Below, piece after piece: positions 37,027 to 45,826 of a stretch of 64,000 nt of DNA. The position numbers were made by a program, and so were the translations under genes. Below the pieces are notes generated by a model that worked only from the letters and a program-made list of their open reading frames with translations, was not told where the DNA came from and did not search any database. Within the stretch, counting starts at the first letter, position 1, and every line of letters begins with the position of its first letter. Source of the DNA: an uncultured Kordiimonas sp. (GTDB lineage: Bacteria; Pseudomonadota; Alphaproteobacteria; Sphingomonadales; Kordiimonadaceae); NCBI GenBank assembly GCA_947492375.1, contig CANLMI010000004.1, forward strand, positions 248,001 to 312,000. Direction: 5' to 3'.

Positions 37027-37389
37027 ATGGAAAGACAAGTTATGGTCCCAAAATTTGAAACATTTGAAGCTTTTTTTCCTTATTATCTTGCTGAACACGC
37101 CAACCCCACATGTCGTCGGCTGCATTATGTTGGTACAATACTCGCAACATCGATATTAATAGCCGCTATTGTGATGACTACATGGTGGTTGTTGATATTG
37201 TTTCCTGTGATTGGATATGGATTTGCGTGGGTTGGCCATTTCAAGTTTGAACGCAATCGGCCTGCTACTTTTGACTATCCACGTTGGTCTTTAATGGGTG
37301 ATTATAAGATGTTGTATCTTTTTCTAACACGCCAGTTAGATCCCATATTGCGTGAAGCAATCGTAAGGTACGGCAAGATTGCGCATTAA
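37027..37389 (+). CDS. Mpo1-like (DUF962) small membrane protein
   Basis: A 120-residue protein with two hydrophobic segments (about 34-52 and 55-72). The family hallmarks are present: FFPYYLAEHANPTCRRLHYVG (His and neighbours, about 16-36) and WVGHFKFERNRPATFDYPRWSL (about 68-89). Yeast Mpo1 is an iron-dependent dioxygenase that alpha-oxidises 2-hydroxy fatty acids; conserved His residues seen here fit metal binding. Bacterial members are uncharacterised. An internal ATG at 37042 could be the start. Position divergent from the acyl-CoA regulator suits a role with fatty acids, but that is inference. Confidence 0.85.
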   Translation: MERQVMVPKFETFEAFFPYYLAEHANPTCRRLHYVGTILATSILIAAIVMTTWWLLILFPVIGYGFAWVGHFKFERNRPATFDYPRWSLMGDYKMLYLFLTRQLDPILREAIVRYGKIAH

Positions 37390-37563
37390 TCAGACAAGAA
37401 TATTCTGCCAAATAGCTTTGGGTTAGTTTGAAAGCAAACGCCCTGTACCTTTAGAACCATAAGCTTACGTTTCACAGGTCATTCATAAAAGTCACAATAT
37501 TTGCAATCAGTTATAAACTCGGGTACGAGTAAATAAAGACTTTAGCTACCGGACAAACGATTC

Positions 37564-38499
37564 ATGACGCTATATTTGCCAATTGCCGAATTATCGATGA
37601 ATATATTCTTCATTATCGGTATGGGGGCGATTGTCGGTTTTCTCTCGGGTATGTTTGGTGTAGGCGGTGGTTTTCTAATGACGCCGCTGCTTATTTTCTC
37701 GGGTATTCCTCCTATTATTGCAGTTGCAACAGAATCTAATGAAATCACTGCGGCATCGGTTTCAGGTGCACTTGCGCACCATCGGCGCGGCGGTGTTGAT
37801 ATGAAAATGGGCCTTGTCCTTGTTTTGGGCGGGGCGGTCGGCGCTTTAATAGGTGTTCAAACACTTACAATTTTAAAGGCACTAGGTCAGGAAGACCTGA
37901 TTATTAAACTCGCTTATTTTCTGTTTTTAGGAACAGTGGGTTTCTTGATGTTTTGGGAGAGTGTGCGAGCGATTGTGCGACAGCGCTCGGGTTATATTCC
38001 CCCTCCAATCAACCGTGAGGACCGCCATAAAGCATGGATTCATAAACTTCCTTTTAAAATCAGATTCCGTAAATCCCGGCTCTACATCTCTATTCTTTTG
38101 CCGATAGGAATCGGCATGTTGGTTGGGGTTCTGTCAGGTATTATGGGCGTTGGCGGTGGGTTTATCATGGTGCCTGCTATGATTTATATTCTTGGTATGC
38201 CGACGAATGTGGTTGTTGGGACGTCCCTGTTTCAGATCATTTTTGTTACATCGCTTGCGACGATAAATCATTCGATCAATACACAGTCTGTTGATGTGTT
38301 TCTGGCCGTACTTTTGTTAACGGGCGCAGTAATTGGTGCGCAGGTTGGGGTGCGTGCGGGTGCAAAATTGAAAGGTGAGCAGTTGCGGGCCTTGCTTGCG
38401 TTGATGGTTGTCTTAGTGGGTATAAAAATGGGTTATGACCTGATTGCAGACCCTGCAGAGATGTACACGGAAGCGTCGATTGAAGGCGGAGGGCATTAA
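37564..38499 (+). CDS. TSUP-family (TauE/SafE) membrane transporter
   Basis: A 311-residue integral membrane protein with about eight helices and two copies of the GxxxGxxxGxGGGF motif: FLSGMFGVGGGFLMTPLL (about 30-47) and VLSGIMGVGGGFIMVPAM (about 188-205). The family exports sulfite, sulfoacetate or other organic anions, or takes up sulfur compounds. The TIGR02186 gene starts four bases after the stop and a TusA-like gene is convergent after that, so a sulfur-related role is plausible. The substrate is not visible. The 174-base gap upstream has no obvious promoter. Confidence 0.9.
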   Translation: MTLYLPIAELSMNIFFIIGMGAIVGFLSGMFGVGGGFLMTPLLIFSGIPPIIAVATESNEITAASVSGALAHHRRGGVDMKMGLVLVLGGAVGALIGVQTLTILKALGQEDLIIKLAYFLFLGTVGFLMFWESVRAIVRQRSGYIPPPINREDRHKAWIHKLPFKIRFRKSRLYISILLPIGIGMLVGVLSGIMGVGGGFIMVPAMIYILGMPTNVVVGTSLFQIIFVTSLATINHSINTQSVDVFLAVLLLTGAVIGAQVGVRAGAKLKGEQLRALLALMVVLVGIKMGYDLIADPAEMYTEASIEGGGH

Positions 38500-38503
38500 G
38501 ATT

Positions 38504-39274
38504 ATGATGCGTAAAGCTTGTTCATTGATTGCTTTAACCGTGATGCTTTTTCTGGCACTAGCGCCGGCGGCACATGCACTTGTGCTTGACCTGTCAAACA
38601 AGCGGATCGAGATTCGCTATAGTTTTGATGGTGCTGATATTATTTTGTTTGGCACGGTTGGGTCTTCCGCTGCAGGCTCTATCAATGACCCTTTTGATGT
38701 GGTGGTCGTGGTGCGGGGCCCTGAAGAAGCCATGATTGTTCGCCGTAAAGAAAAGCTGGGTTTTATTTGGATTAACGGCGAAAGTATAGAGTTTCCTGCG
38801 GCGCCAGGGTATTATGCTGTAGCTGCAAACCGTCCGCTCAATGAAATCGCTGCGACTAATGAGTTCTTGGCAACAGGTATTGGTTTTGAAAATCTGCATT
38901 TGGCATTTGAAGGCGGGGCGCGCCGTAGCCAGACAGTGCCGGAGTTCAAACAAGCGCTATTTGATCTTCGAACCTCGAAAGGTTTGTATCGTCAGGAAGA
39001 AGATTCGGTTACCATGATTGGTGAAGGTTTGTTTCGTATGGATGTTCATCTTCCTGCCAATGTACCGGTGGGCGAATTTCAGATTGATGCGTATGTTTTC
39101 CAAAATGGTCAGTTCAAGGTTCGTGAACGTATCCCGCTTGTTGTTGATAAGGAGGGGTTTGAGCGAGCTGTTTTTAATTTCGCCCACGAATCGCCGTTTC
39201 TCTATGGTTTAATGGCGGTAGTAATTGCCCTTGTAGCGGGATGGGTTGCTGGAGTTGTTGGCAAGAAGTCGTAA
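38504..39274 (+). CDS. TIGR02186-family envelope protein
   Basis: From the ATG at 38504 the protein has 256 residues, with a signal peptide (about 1-27, ending AAHA) and one C-terminal membrane helix (about 232-252), so most of it faces the periplasm. The IEIRYSFDGADIILFGT opening and the DVVVVVRGPEE and ERIPLVVDKEGFER segments are typical of this alphaproteobacterial family, which has no known function. It is nearly always encoded directly after a TSUP transporter, as here, so it is probably an accessory subunit. The frame stays open back to 38444 inside the TSUP gene, but GGAGG at 38487-38491 favours the start I chose. Confidence 0.85.
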   Translation: MMRKACSLIALTVMLFLALAPAAHALVLDLSNKRIEIRYSFDGADIILFGTVGSSAAGSINDPFDVVVVVRGPEEAMIVRRKEKLGFIWINGESIEFPAAPGYYAVAANRPLNEIAATNEFLATGIGFENLHLAFEGGARRSQTVPEFKQALFDLRTSKGLYRQEEDSVTMIGEGLFRMDVHLPANVPVGEFQIDAYVFQNGQFKVRERIPLVVDKEGFERAVFNFAHESPFLYGLMAVVIALVAGWVAGVVGKKS

Positions 39275-39306
39275 AATATAATCTAGCGAACCATCATATC
39301 ACGTAC

Positions 39307-39585
39307 TCACGGAATATTATCGTTTGCTTCGTTATTCGGGCTTTCGTTTGACCATTTTTGTATCTTGAACACAAATGTATTACCGTTTGCTTCTGCCATT
39401 ACAAGTGTGTGGCGTGACATCTGACAAAAAGCGGGGATATCCCTAACACTTGCCGGGTCAGTCGCAGTAATTTTCAAAATATCGCCGTTATTCATATCAT
39501 CCAAAATACGGCGCGCCCTTAGAACCGGTAAAGGGCAAAGCATACCTGTTGCGTCAAGGGTAATGGTGACGACCTCAGAAGGCAT
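39307..39585 (-). CDS. TusA/SirA-like sulfur-carrier family protein
   Basis: From the ATG at 39585 (with GAGGA seven bases before it) the product has 92 residues. It carries the CPxP motif C17-P18-L19-P20 in ATGMLCPLPVLRAR, where the Cys of TusA carries persulfide, followed by DDMNNGDILKITATDPASVRDIPAFC, the usual second half of the fold. TusA passes sulfur to tRNA thiolation and other pathways. The open frame to 39636 is not needed. It is convergent with the TSUP-TIGR02186 pair, which supports but does not prove a sulfur role. Confidence 0.88.
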   Translation of the reverse strand: MPSEVVTITLDATGMLCPLPVLRARRILDDMNNGDILKITATDPASVRDIPAFCQMSRHTLVMAEANGNTFVFKIQKWSNESPNNEANDNIP

Positions 39586-39719
39586 ATATCGGTCCTCTAG
39601 GCAAATACTTGTTGATCTATAATTAAATATTCTCATGGCCGCTATTATGAGAATAAAATCTCAACACCAAGTTAATGTAAAATAGCAAATTAATCGATTA
39701 TTTTCTGTGGCAAGAATTT

Positions 39720-39820
39720 AGGCCCACCCTTGGGTATAGGGTGGGCCTATTGACCGGAATTGGGTATTTTCCGGTTGAGAGCATGAAGCTGGGTGTTGGA
39801 TGCTGAGTGCCTCATGCTCT
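39720..39820. other. Three consecutive perfect hairpins in an intergenic region
   Basis: Hairpin 1 is AGGCCCACCCT/AGGGTGGGCCT (39720-39730 and 39738-39748, 11 bp). Hairpin 2 is GACCGGAA/TTCCGGTT (39752-39759 and 39769-39776, 8 bp with one G-T). Hairpin 3 is AGAGCATGA/TCATGCTCT (39778-39786 and 39812-39820, 9 bp). The loops of the first two contain the same heptamer, TGGGTAT. No long T-run follows on either strand, so these are not simple terminators. It fills most of the 250-base gap between the tusA-like gene and the small gene at 39836. Confidence 0.6.
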
Positions 39821-39835
39821 AAAACTGTAATAAGT

Positions 39836-40060
39836 TTAATGAAGAATTACATTTTCCCCGCGTGTATTAACACTCGATTTTTCGATAAGATGTTGATGAA
39901 TAGATAACCAGAGGTCAAATCCTTCATTATCACCAATAGACCGCATTTTTTTGAGTGCATGATCTGCATAAACTAACGCTTTGTCGCCTAGGTTTTTGAG
40001 AAGATTCTCAGCGACATATCCAAAGTAAATATTAGGATCAAAAGGCAGGGGTTGTTGCAT
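39836..40060 (-). CDS. Small hypothetical protein
   Basis: A 74-residue product from the ATG at 40060 (a TTG at 40072 is also open). It begins MQQPLPFDPNIYFGYVAENLL and is predicted largely helical, with no signal peptide, cysteines or membrane segment. I do not recognise a family. It stands alone on the minus strand, with 183 bases to bioD upstream and the three-hairpin element downstream. Its codon use looks like that of its neighbours and the sequence is not low-complexity, so I treat it as a real gene. Confidence 0.55.
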   Translation of the reverse strand: MQQPLPFDPNIYFGYVAENLLKNLGDKALVYADHALKKMRSIGDNEGFDLWLSIHQHLIEKSSVNTRGENVILH

Positions 40061-40243
40061 GGCGATACTCAACTCATTATATCATTAAATTTATTGCCAA
40101 GTACAAAAGCAATGAGTATGCCAATCAAAATTTTTAAAATTACCTATGCTTTACAATGAGTTGGTATCGATATTTTGATGATGAAATATATGCCCTGGTT
40201 ATTTTTTGCCCGGGATTAAATAGATTGCGGATTTAATTGCCTA

Positions 40244-40960
40244 CTATTGAATAGAAAGCAATGATAGAATATTCGGCGCTGAGCGCCATGGCCGATCACC
40301 AGTTATTCTGGGTAATATCACTGGTTTAATATTAGTATGATATTGTATTTGTTTAGCTGTTTCCTCGATATCAGGGTGGCCATTACCATTACTGTTATAA
40401 TTACTGGCACTTTCACTGATAATTATAGAAATTTTGGAAAGACTGCGGTTACGCATTGCCTCGATGGTGGCTATTGTGTGCGATATGGTGCCTAGATAAC
40501 TGCCTGCGACTACTATTGAGGCTAGTTCTAATTCTTTGATCCAGTCTACTACCAGCTTGTCTTCGGTAAGGGGCACAAAACTACCACCTACACCTTCTAT
40601 TAATGTAACACCGTCGTATTTAAGAGCCCTGTGGCATATATGGATGACTTCATTATAGTCCAGCTTTTTACCTTCCAGCTTTGCTGCCATAGCAGGAGCT
40701 AGCGGTGCTGTATAACGAAGCGGTGAGACTGCATTCACAGTATCGCTGGATAGGCTTTGGTCCAGACTGTCAAGAATTGCGGCAGTATCAGTACCTGCCA
40801 TATCTTCGACGATATCACCGTTTGACGGAATACCGCTGATTATGGGTTTGATAGCTTTTACACGATGGCCAGCTGCCCGTAATTGATATGCGAGTGTAGC
40901 CGTTACCATTGTTTTGCCAATCTCGGTGCCTGTTGACGTAATGAAAAGCTTATTGTTCAC
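40244..40960 (-). CDS. bioD: Dethiobiotin synthetase
   Basis: Closes the ureido ring of 7,8-diaminopelargonate with CO2 and ATP. The 238-residue protein starts KLFITSTGTEIGKTMVTATL, whose GTEIGKT is the P-loop (usual form GTDTGVGKT), and has IKPIISG and the LIEGVGGSFVPL motif at about 120-131. Its start overlaps the bioF stop by 11 bases, so the two are coupled. The C-terminal part is a little diverged. The gene order bioF-bioD, divergent from bioB-bioA, gives the last four steps of biotin synthesis. Confidence 0.94.
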   Translation of the reverse strand: MNNKLFITSTGTEIGKTMVTATLAYQLRAAGHRVKAIKPIISGIPSNGDIVEDMAGTDTAAILDSLDQSLSSDTVNAVSPLRYTAPLAPAMAAKLEGKKLDYNEVIHICHRALKYDGVTLIEGVGGSFVPLTEDKLVVDWIKELELASIVVAGSYLGTISHTIATIEAMRNRSLSKISIIISESASNYNSNGNGHPDIEETAKQIQYHTNIKPVILPRITGDRPWRSAPNILSLLSIQ

Positions 40961-42140
40961 GGGAAGGGTTTCCTAAGTTAAGATTTAGACAGGCTGTGAT
41001 GAGGTTATCGACATCACTATCAAGGTGAGTTGCAGAGAAAGTAAATCTTAATCTCGATGTGCCGACCGGAACCGTTGGTGGTCTGATAGCCGTAACCTGA
41101 AACCCTTGACGAGCGAGCGCTTCTGCGGCCAGCAATGTTGGCCTCTCTTTACCAATAAACACAGGAACGATGGGGCTATCTGGGGCTGGAAGGTTCAGGT
41201 CTTTGGCGAACTTTTGTGCTAATTGTAATGGTCGTTCTACTCTGCGTGGCTCACTTTCAATAATTTCGATTGCTTTGATAGCTGCAGCGATTGTACCGGG
41301 CGGTAAGCCTGTCGTGTAAATAAGCGAGCGTGCGCGGCTTTTCATCAATTCAATCACTGGTTTTGGCCCTGCCAAATACCCACCGTAAGCACCGATCGCT
41401 TTTGATAATGTGCCCATTTGCAGTGGAACTAGATCGTGTGCTTTAGTGGCTATCGCAGAACCTCTTCCGCCCCCGATAGTACCAAGCGCGTGTGCATCAT
41501 CATTCATCAGCCATGCATCGAACATTTGCGATAGCACTCCTAGTTCCTTTAGGGGGGCAATGTCGCCGTCCATCGAATAAACACCGTCCACAATGATCAT
41601 TGCCTTTTGAAAATGAGAACGATACGTCTCTAGCAGTTGCTTGGCATGGACTGTGTCATTATGTTTGAAAAAGTGACAGGTTGCGTTTGATAACGCCATT
41701 CCCGAGCGGATGCATGTGTGAACCAACTCATCAGCGATAATCAGATCACTTGATGCCATGAGAGCCGGAATAATACCGATATTCGCCATATACCCTGAGC
41801 CAAAGATTATCGCGGCTTCACATTGTTTGAAAGACGCAATTTTCTTTTCCAGCCTATCATAGAGAGGGTGATTGCCGCTTACTAATCTACTGGCACCCGC
41901 ACCCACGCCGTAGGTTTTAGTTGCCTTGATTGATGCATTGATAACTTCTGGATGCGTTGAAAGGCCGAGATAATCGTTATCAGTAAAGCTGATTAAGTCT
42001 TGATTGTCACATTTGGTGCGCATACCGGTTGATCGCGCACTTGTTTTTAAAGAGCGGCGTCTACTTTTTCTCTCTAAGTCGTGCAGTTTATTATCTACGA
42101 AATTTAATAGACTTTTATGGTGTGCTGGAGATTGTTTCAT
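40950..42140 (-). CDS. bioF: 8-amino-7-oxononanoate synthase
   Basis: PLP enzyme joining pimeloyl-ACP (or -CoA) and alanine. The 396-residue protein has ISFTDNDYLGLSTHPEV (about 50-66), the cofactor-contacting NDDAHALGTIGGGRGS (about 213-228), the PLP lysine in GTLSKAIGAYGG (about 239-250) and the C-terminal AIRPPTVPVGTSRLRFT. All conserved parts are intact. It is the first gene on the minus-strand side of the divergent bio locus, and its ATG is 124 bases from that of bioB. Confidence 0.95.
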   Translation of the reverse strand: MKQSPAHHKSLLNFVDNKLHDLERKSRRRSLKTSARSTGMRTKCDNQDLISFTDNDYLGLSTHPEVINASIKATKTYGVGAGASRLVSGNHPLYDRLEKKIASFKQCEAAIIFGSGYMANIGIIPALMASSDLIIADELVHTCIRSGMALSNATCHFFKHNDTVHAKQLLETYRSHFQKAMIIVDGVYSMDGDIAPLKELGVLSQMFDAWLMNDDAHALGTIGGGRGSAIATKAHDLVPLQMGTLSKAIGAYGGYLAGPKPVIELMKSRARSLIYTTGLPPGTIAAAIKAIEIIESEPRRVERPLQLAQKFAKDLNLPAPDSPIVPVFIGKERPTLLAAEALARQGFQVTAIRPPTVPVGTSRLRFTFSATHLDSDVDNLITACLNLNLGNPSREQ

Positions 42141-42264
42141 GCAAAGTGAGATAGGTGGATACTATTAGTCGGTCAAGGGCTCAAATTGCATAGCTGGTAA
42201 GCGATTTTTCTTGACTTAGGGACGCTCAGCGGCAAGGTTGCAGCCGATATCTAGGAGTCATATA

Positions 42265-43257
42265 ATGAACGCACCAACCGCTATTACCACACCAGATACG
42301 ATGTCAGCTATTCCCTCGCGGCATGATTGGAATCGACCTGAAATCATGGATCTTTTTAATAAGCCATTTATGGATCTGGTGTATGAAGCGCAAAGTGTTC
42401 ACCGTGTTTACCATGACCCTAATAAAGTACAACTTTCGCAGCTTATTTCGATCAAAACGGGTGGTTGCGCAGAGGATTGTGGCTATTGCTCGCAGTCGGC
42501 GAAATATAAGGACGGTACGGGCCTTCAGGCGACCAAACTAATGGAAGTTGAGCGGGTGTTGGAGGATGCAAAGCGGGCGAAAGCAGGGGGGGCATCACGG
42601 TATTGTATGGGTGCTGCCTGGACGAGCCCTAAAGATAGGGACCTCGATCAAATTGAAGCCATGATCAAAGGTGTTAAAGACCTTGGTCTGGAATCATGTA
42701 TGACGCTTGGCATGCTGACGAAATGTCAGGCAGAACGCCTTAAGGGTGCTGGCCTTGATTATTACAACCATAATGTAGATACATCTGAAGAGTTTTACGG
42801 TGAGATCATCACAACGCGCACATATCAGGAACGTTTGGATACGCTTGATCATGTTCGTACTGCTGGAATTAATGTGTGTTCGGGTGGTATTGTTGGATTG
42901 GGTGAAAAACGTGAAGACCGTGCAGGGATGCTTCAAACATTGGCAAATTTGCCAGAACATCCACAGTCTGTTCCCATTAACATGCTTGTTGCAGTACCTG
43001 GCACGCCGCTTGAGAATGTAGATAAGCTGGACCCGTTTGAGTTTGTAAGGACTATTGCTGTCGCTCGTATCATGATGCCAAAGGCTGAGGTTCGTTTGTC
43101 AGCTGGGCGTCAGAGTATGAGCGAAGAGTTGCAATCTTTGTGTTTTCTTGCTGGCGCAAGCTCAATTTTCTATGGCGAGCAGCTTTTGACCACGCCAAAT
43201 CCAGAAAACAACAAAGACATGAAGCTTTTTGATAAGCTTGGTTTGTCCCCGGCATAG
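42265..43257 (+). CDS. bioB: Biotin synthase
   Basis: Radical-SAM enzyme inserting sulfur into dethiobiotin. From the ATG at 42265 (AGGAG eight bases before it) it is 330 residues. The radical-SAM cluster ligands are C68-x3-C72-x2-C75 in [11 protein letters not shown], and the [12 protein letters not shown] and [11 protein letters not shown] segments are conserved. The frame is open to 42238 but those residues are not family-like. The bioA ATG follows immediately after the stop, so the two are coupled. I saw no BioR-type box in the bioF-bioB gap. Confidence 0.97.
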   Translation: MNAPTAITTPDTMSAIPSRHDWNRPEIMDLFNKPFMDLVYEAQSVHRVYHDPNKVQLSQLISIKTGGCAEDCGYCSQSAKYKDGTGLQATKLMEVERVLEDAKRAKAGGASRYCMGAAWTSPKDRDLDQIEAMIKGVKDLGLESCMTLGMLTKCQAERLKGAGLDYYNHNVDTSEEFYGEIITTRTYQERLDTLDHVRTAGINVCSGGIVGLGEKREDRAGMLQTLANLPEHPQSVPINMLVAVPGTPLENVDKLDPFEFVRTIAVARIMMPKAEVRLSAGRQSMSEELQSLCFLAGASSIFYGEQLLTTPNPENNKDMKLFDKLGLSPA

Positions 43258-44532
43258 ATGACAGATACCCAGCAAATTTTCCCCGATTGGTATCGTTTAG
43301 GCATCAATAATATCTGGCTGCCTTACACGCAGATGCAAACAGTCACACCGCCGCTTCCGATTGTGAAAAGCGAAGGGGTGCGCCTGACACTTGCAGATGG
43401 GCGTGAATTAATCGATGGTATTGCGAGCTGGTGGGCTGCTGCTCATGGCTATAATCACCCCCATATTATGAATGCGGTGGAAATGCAGTTAAGGCAGATG
43501 CCACATGTCATGTTTGGTGGTTTGGTTAATGAGCCTGCACTCAAACTTTCTCAGCGTCTGGCTAATTTATTGCCTGGCGACTTAAACCGTTGCTTTATTG
43601 CAGAATCAGGATCGGTTTCTGTAGAGATTGCAATGAAAATGGCTGTTCAGTATTTTCTAAATAAAGGCGAGCGGCGAAGCAAATTTATCCACTTTCGTGG
43701 CTGCTATCACGGCGATACACTTGGTACAATGGGGGTATGTGACCCGGAAGAGGGGATGCATAGTCTTTTTGGGGATGTAATTGCAGATAATATTCTATGT
43801 GACTTACCGCGCAGCGAAGGCGAAGCGGAAAGGTTTACAGAGTATTTGAAGGAAAACGCCGAGAATGTTGCAGCGGTTATTACGGAGCCACTGGTTCTTG
43901 GGGCTGGTGGGATGGTTTTTTATCCCCCTGAAACCTTAAAATGGTTACGCATCGCTTGTGATGCTGCTGGTGTTTTATTAATTATTGATGAGATTTTTAC
44001 AGGTTTTTGCCGTACAGGAACGATGTTTGCGATAGAGCAGGCTGGTATTGTACCAGATATTGTAACGCTTTCTAAGGCGCTTTCGGGTGGTGTATCCCCG
44101 TTATCAGTTTGTGTGGCACGTGATCATGTTTTTGAGGCGTTTCTGGATGATGATCCGTTAAAAGCTTTAATGCATGGCCCCACGTATATGGGGCATGCAC
44201 TGGGCTGTGCAGCGGCAAATGCTTCACTTGATTTGTTTGAGAGCGAGGACCGATTGGGGCAAGTAGCTCAAATTGAGAGGCAGTTAAAGGCGGAACTGGA
44301 GCCATGCCGTAATTTACCTAATGTAAAAGATGTGCGCATATTAGGGGCGATTGGTGTTGTACAGCTTCATGACGCTTCTGCTATTGAGGCTTTAAAGCCT
44401 CAGTTTGTTGATGCGGGAGTTTGGATAAGACCGTTTAGAGATATTGTATATTTAACTCCTGCTTTGACTATTTCTGAGGATGACTTGAGAGTGTTAACAC
44501 AGACGGTATATCAAGTTTTAAATCAATCTTAG
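43258..44532 (+). CDS. bioA: Adenosylmethionine-8-amino-7-oxononanoate aminotransferase
   Basis: PLP transaminase that uses SAM as amino donor to make 7,8-diaminopelargonate. The 424-residue class-III enzyme has WLPYTQM and ASWWAAAHGYNHP (about 60-72), AESGSVSVEIAMKMA (about 118-132), HFRGCYHGDTLGTMGVCD and the PLP lysine in TLSKALSGG near residue 271. Its start codon abuts the bioB stop. The SAM supply gene metK is in the same window but far away. Confidence 0.96.
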   Translation: MTDTQQIFPDWYRLGINNIWLPYTQMQTVTPPLPIVKSEGVRLTLADGRELIDGIASWWAAAHGYNHPHIMNAVEMQLRQMPHVMFGGLVNEPALKLSQRLANLLPGDLNRCFIAESGSVSVEIAMKMAVQYFLNKGERRSKFIHFRGCYHGDTLGTMGVCDPEEGMHSLFGDVIADNILCDLPRSEGEAERFTEYLKENAENVAAVITEPLVLGAGGMVFYPPETLKWLRIACDAAGVLLIIDEIFTGFCRTGTMFAIEQAGIVPDIVTLSKALSGGVSPLSVCVARDHVFEAFLDDDPLKALMHGPTYMGHALGCAAANASLDLFESEDRLGQVAQIERQLKAELEPCRNLPNVKDVRILGAIGVVQLHDASAIEALKPQFVDAGVWIRPFRDIVYLTPALTISEDDLRVLTQTVYQVLNQS

Positions 44533-44546
44533 TCGGTTCACTTGGG

Positions 44547-45770
44547 TCACTGTTTCTTTTGATTCTTGTTATTGTCCTTACTTTTGTCATCCGTGTCACC
44601 ATGGCTGACTTCTTCTATTTTCACGTTGGGGTTAACATTCAGTCGTTGACGTTGGAATTTTTTCTGCAGGCCTTTTTGAAAGGCCCTCAAAAGTGGGTGC
44701 CCTGCCAAGTCAGTAAATGCGCCATAATCTTGACGGTAATTTCTAAGATTTATTGTTGGGTTTGGCGCAATAATATCACCAACTGCTTCCGGTAAATCGA
44801 GTAAAATATAGGGTTGGCCATTGTATAGGTCATTGATTGATCCATCTTGGACGGTGATTTTTATTCTTTCAGCTTTTTCTAACCAGCCTTTTAATTTACG
44901 ATCTGCATATCTGTGTAAATGGGCATATATTTCGCCTTCTGAAGCTAAAAGCTGAGGGGCAGCAAAATTGTAATGCTCAGAAATTCGAAGCGTCTTTCCC
45001 CATATCTGAGTACCTCGTATGCTATTAGTGAATTCCTCTGCATTACTGCGTAATTGTTCCCAAACTGTTTTGCCTTTATAGGCAGATTCGCGAATATTTG
45101 GCCCGCCAATGTACCCCATATACAGCCCGTATATTACAAGTGGGTCTGACCAGTTTTCTAAAATATGGCGGCGTAATTGACCGAGGCTGGTACGTTGGCC
45201 AGATATAAAAATGGCCGTTTGATCAAGTTCGCCAGCGCAATGGTTTTTTAGGGTTGTTTCACAGCTAGAGTCAGATGAATAAAGTTTCTGGATATCAGTG
45301 ATCGGATAACGCTTTGAAACCTCATAAATGACAACGATATTATGTAAATTCAACCAATAAGCCAATTGTTCATCCTTGGAAAACTGATCGAGAGATACTT
45401 CTTGACTTACTCTTTGTAGGCGAAGAATAATTTCCTTAATGTATGACCGGGTTCCTTCAGTAAAGTGGCTATATAATATCCGGTTACTTTCTAACCATGT
45501 CGATTTTTGGTTACCCCGCCTGAACTTTGTGCCAGTTTGGCTTACTTTGTTTTGTGCATGCACATGCAAAGAACGCCCGATATTGAGGACAACGCCTCCT
45601 AAAATTTCATTCAGGTCATCATAACGAATAACATATGGTGAATTGTTTTTATAGCTTTCGGGAAATTTGTAGAGTTGCTCGCAATCACTGGCTCTGGATT
45701 GCTTGATGAAAAGGGTTGAAGCCAGAAGCATGATTCCAACTATTTGTATAGTTGATTTGTGTAATATCAT
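44547..45770 (-). CDS. Secreted DUF547 protein (copy 1 of tandem pair)
   Basis: From the ATG at 45770 (GGGGG just upstream) the protein has about 407 residues, with a signal peptide ending near SRAS. The DUF547 core is seen in QLAYWLNLHNIVVIYEV, YGLYMGYIGGPNIR and SIRGTQIWGKTLRISEHYNFAAPQL. The C-terminal tail of about 20 residues is very charged (Asp/Lys/Asn/Gln). The family has no established function. It lies 56 bases after its paralogue and ends 14 bases before the bioA stop, convergent. The longer frame to 45824 starts inside the gap and is not preferred. Confidence 0.85.
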   Translation of the reverse strand: MILHKSTIQIVGIMLLASTLFIKQSRASDCEQLYKFPESYKNNSPYVIRYDDLNEILGGVVLNIGRSLHVHAQNKVSQTGTKFRRGNQKSTWLESNRILYSHFTEGTRSYIKEIILRLQRVSQEVSLDQFSKDEQLAYWLNLHNIVVIYEVSKRYPITDIQKLYSSDSSCETTLKNHCAGELDQTAIFISGQRTSLGQLRRHILENWSDPLVIYGLYMGYIGGPNIRESAYKGKTVWEQLRSNAEEFTNSIRGTQIWGKTLRISEHYNFAAPQLLASEGEIYAHLHRYADRKLKGWLEKAERIKITVQDGSINDLYNGQPYILLDLPEAVGDIIAPNPTINLRNYRQDYGAFTDLAGHPLLRAFQKGLQKKFQRQRLNVNPNVKIEEVSHGDTDDKSKDNNKNQKKQ

Positions 45771-45826
45771 AACAACCCCCAAGTTTTGTAAGACAGAAAA
45801 TTGGTTATATATAAAGCCAGTCAAAT

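Noticed and set aside
42141-42264. Possible BioR or BirA operator between bioF and bioB
   Set aside because: I looked for TTATMKATAA-like palindromes and a long dyad and found none.
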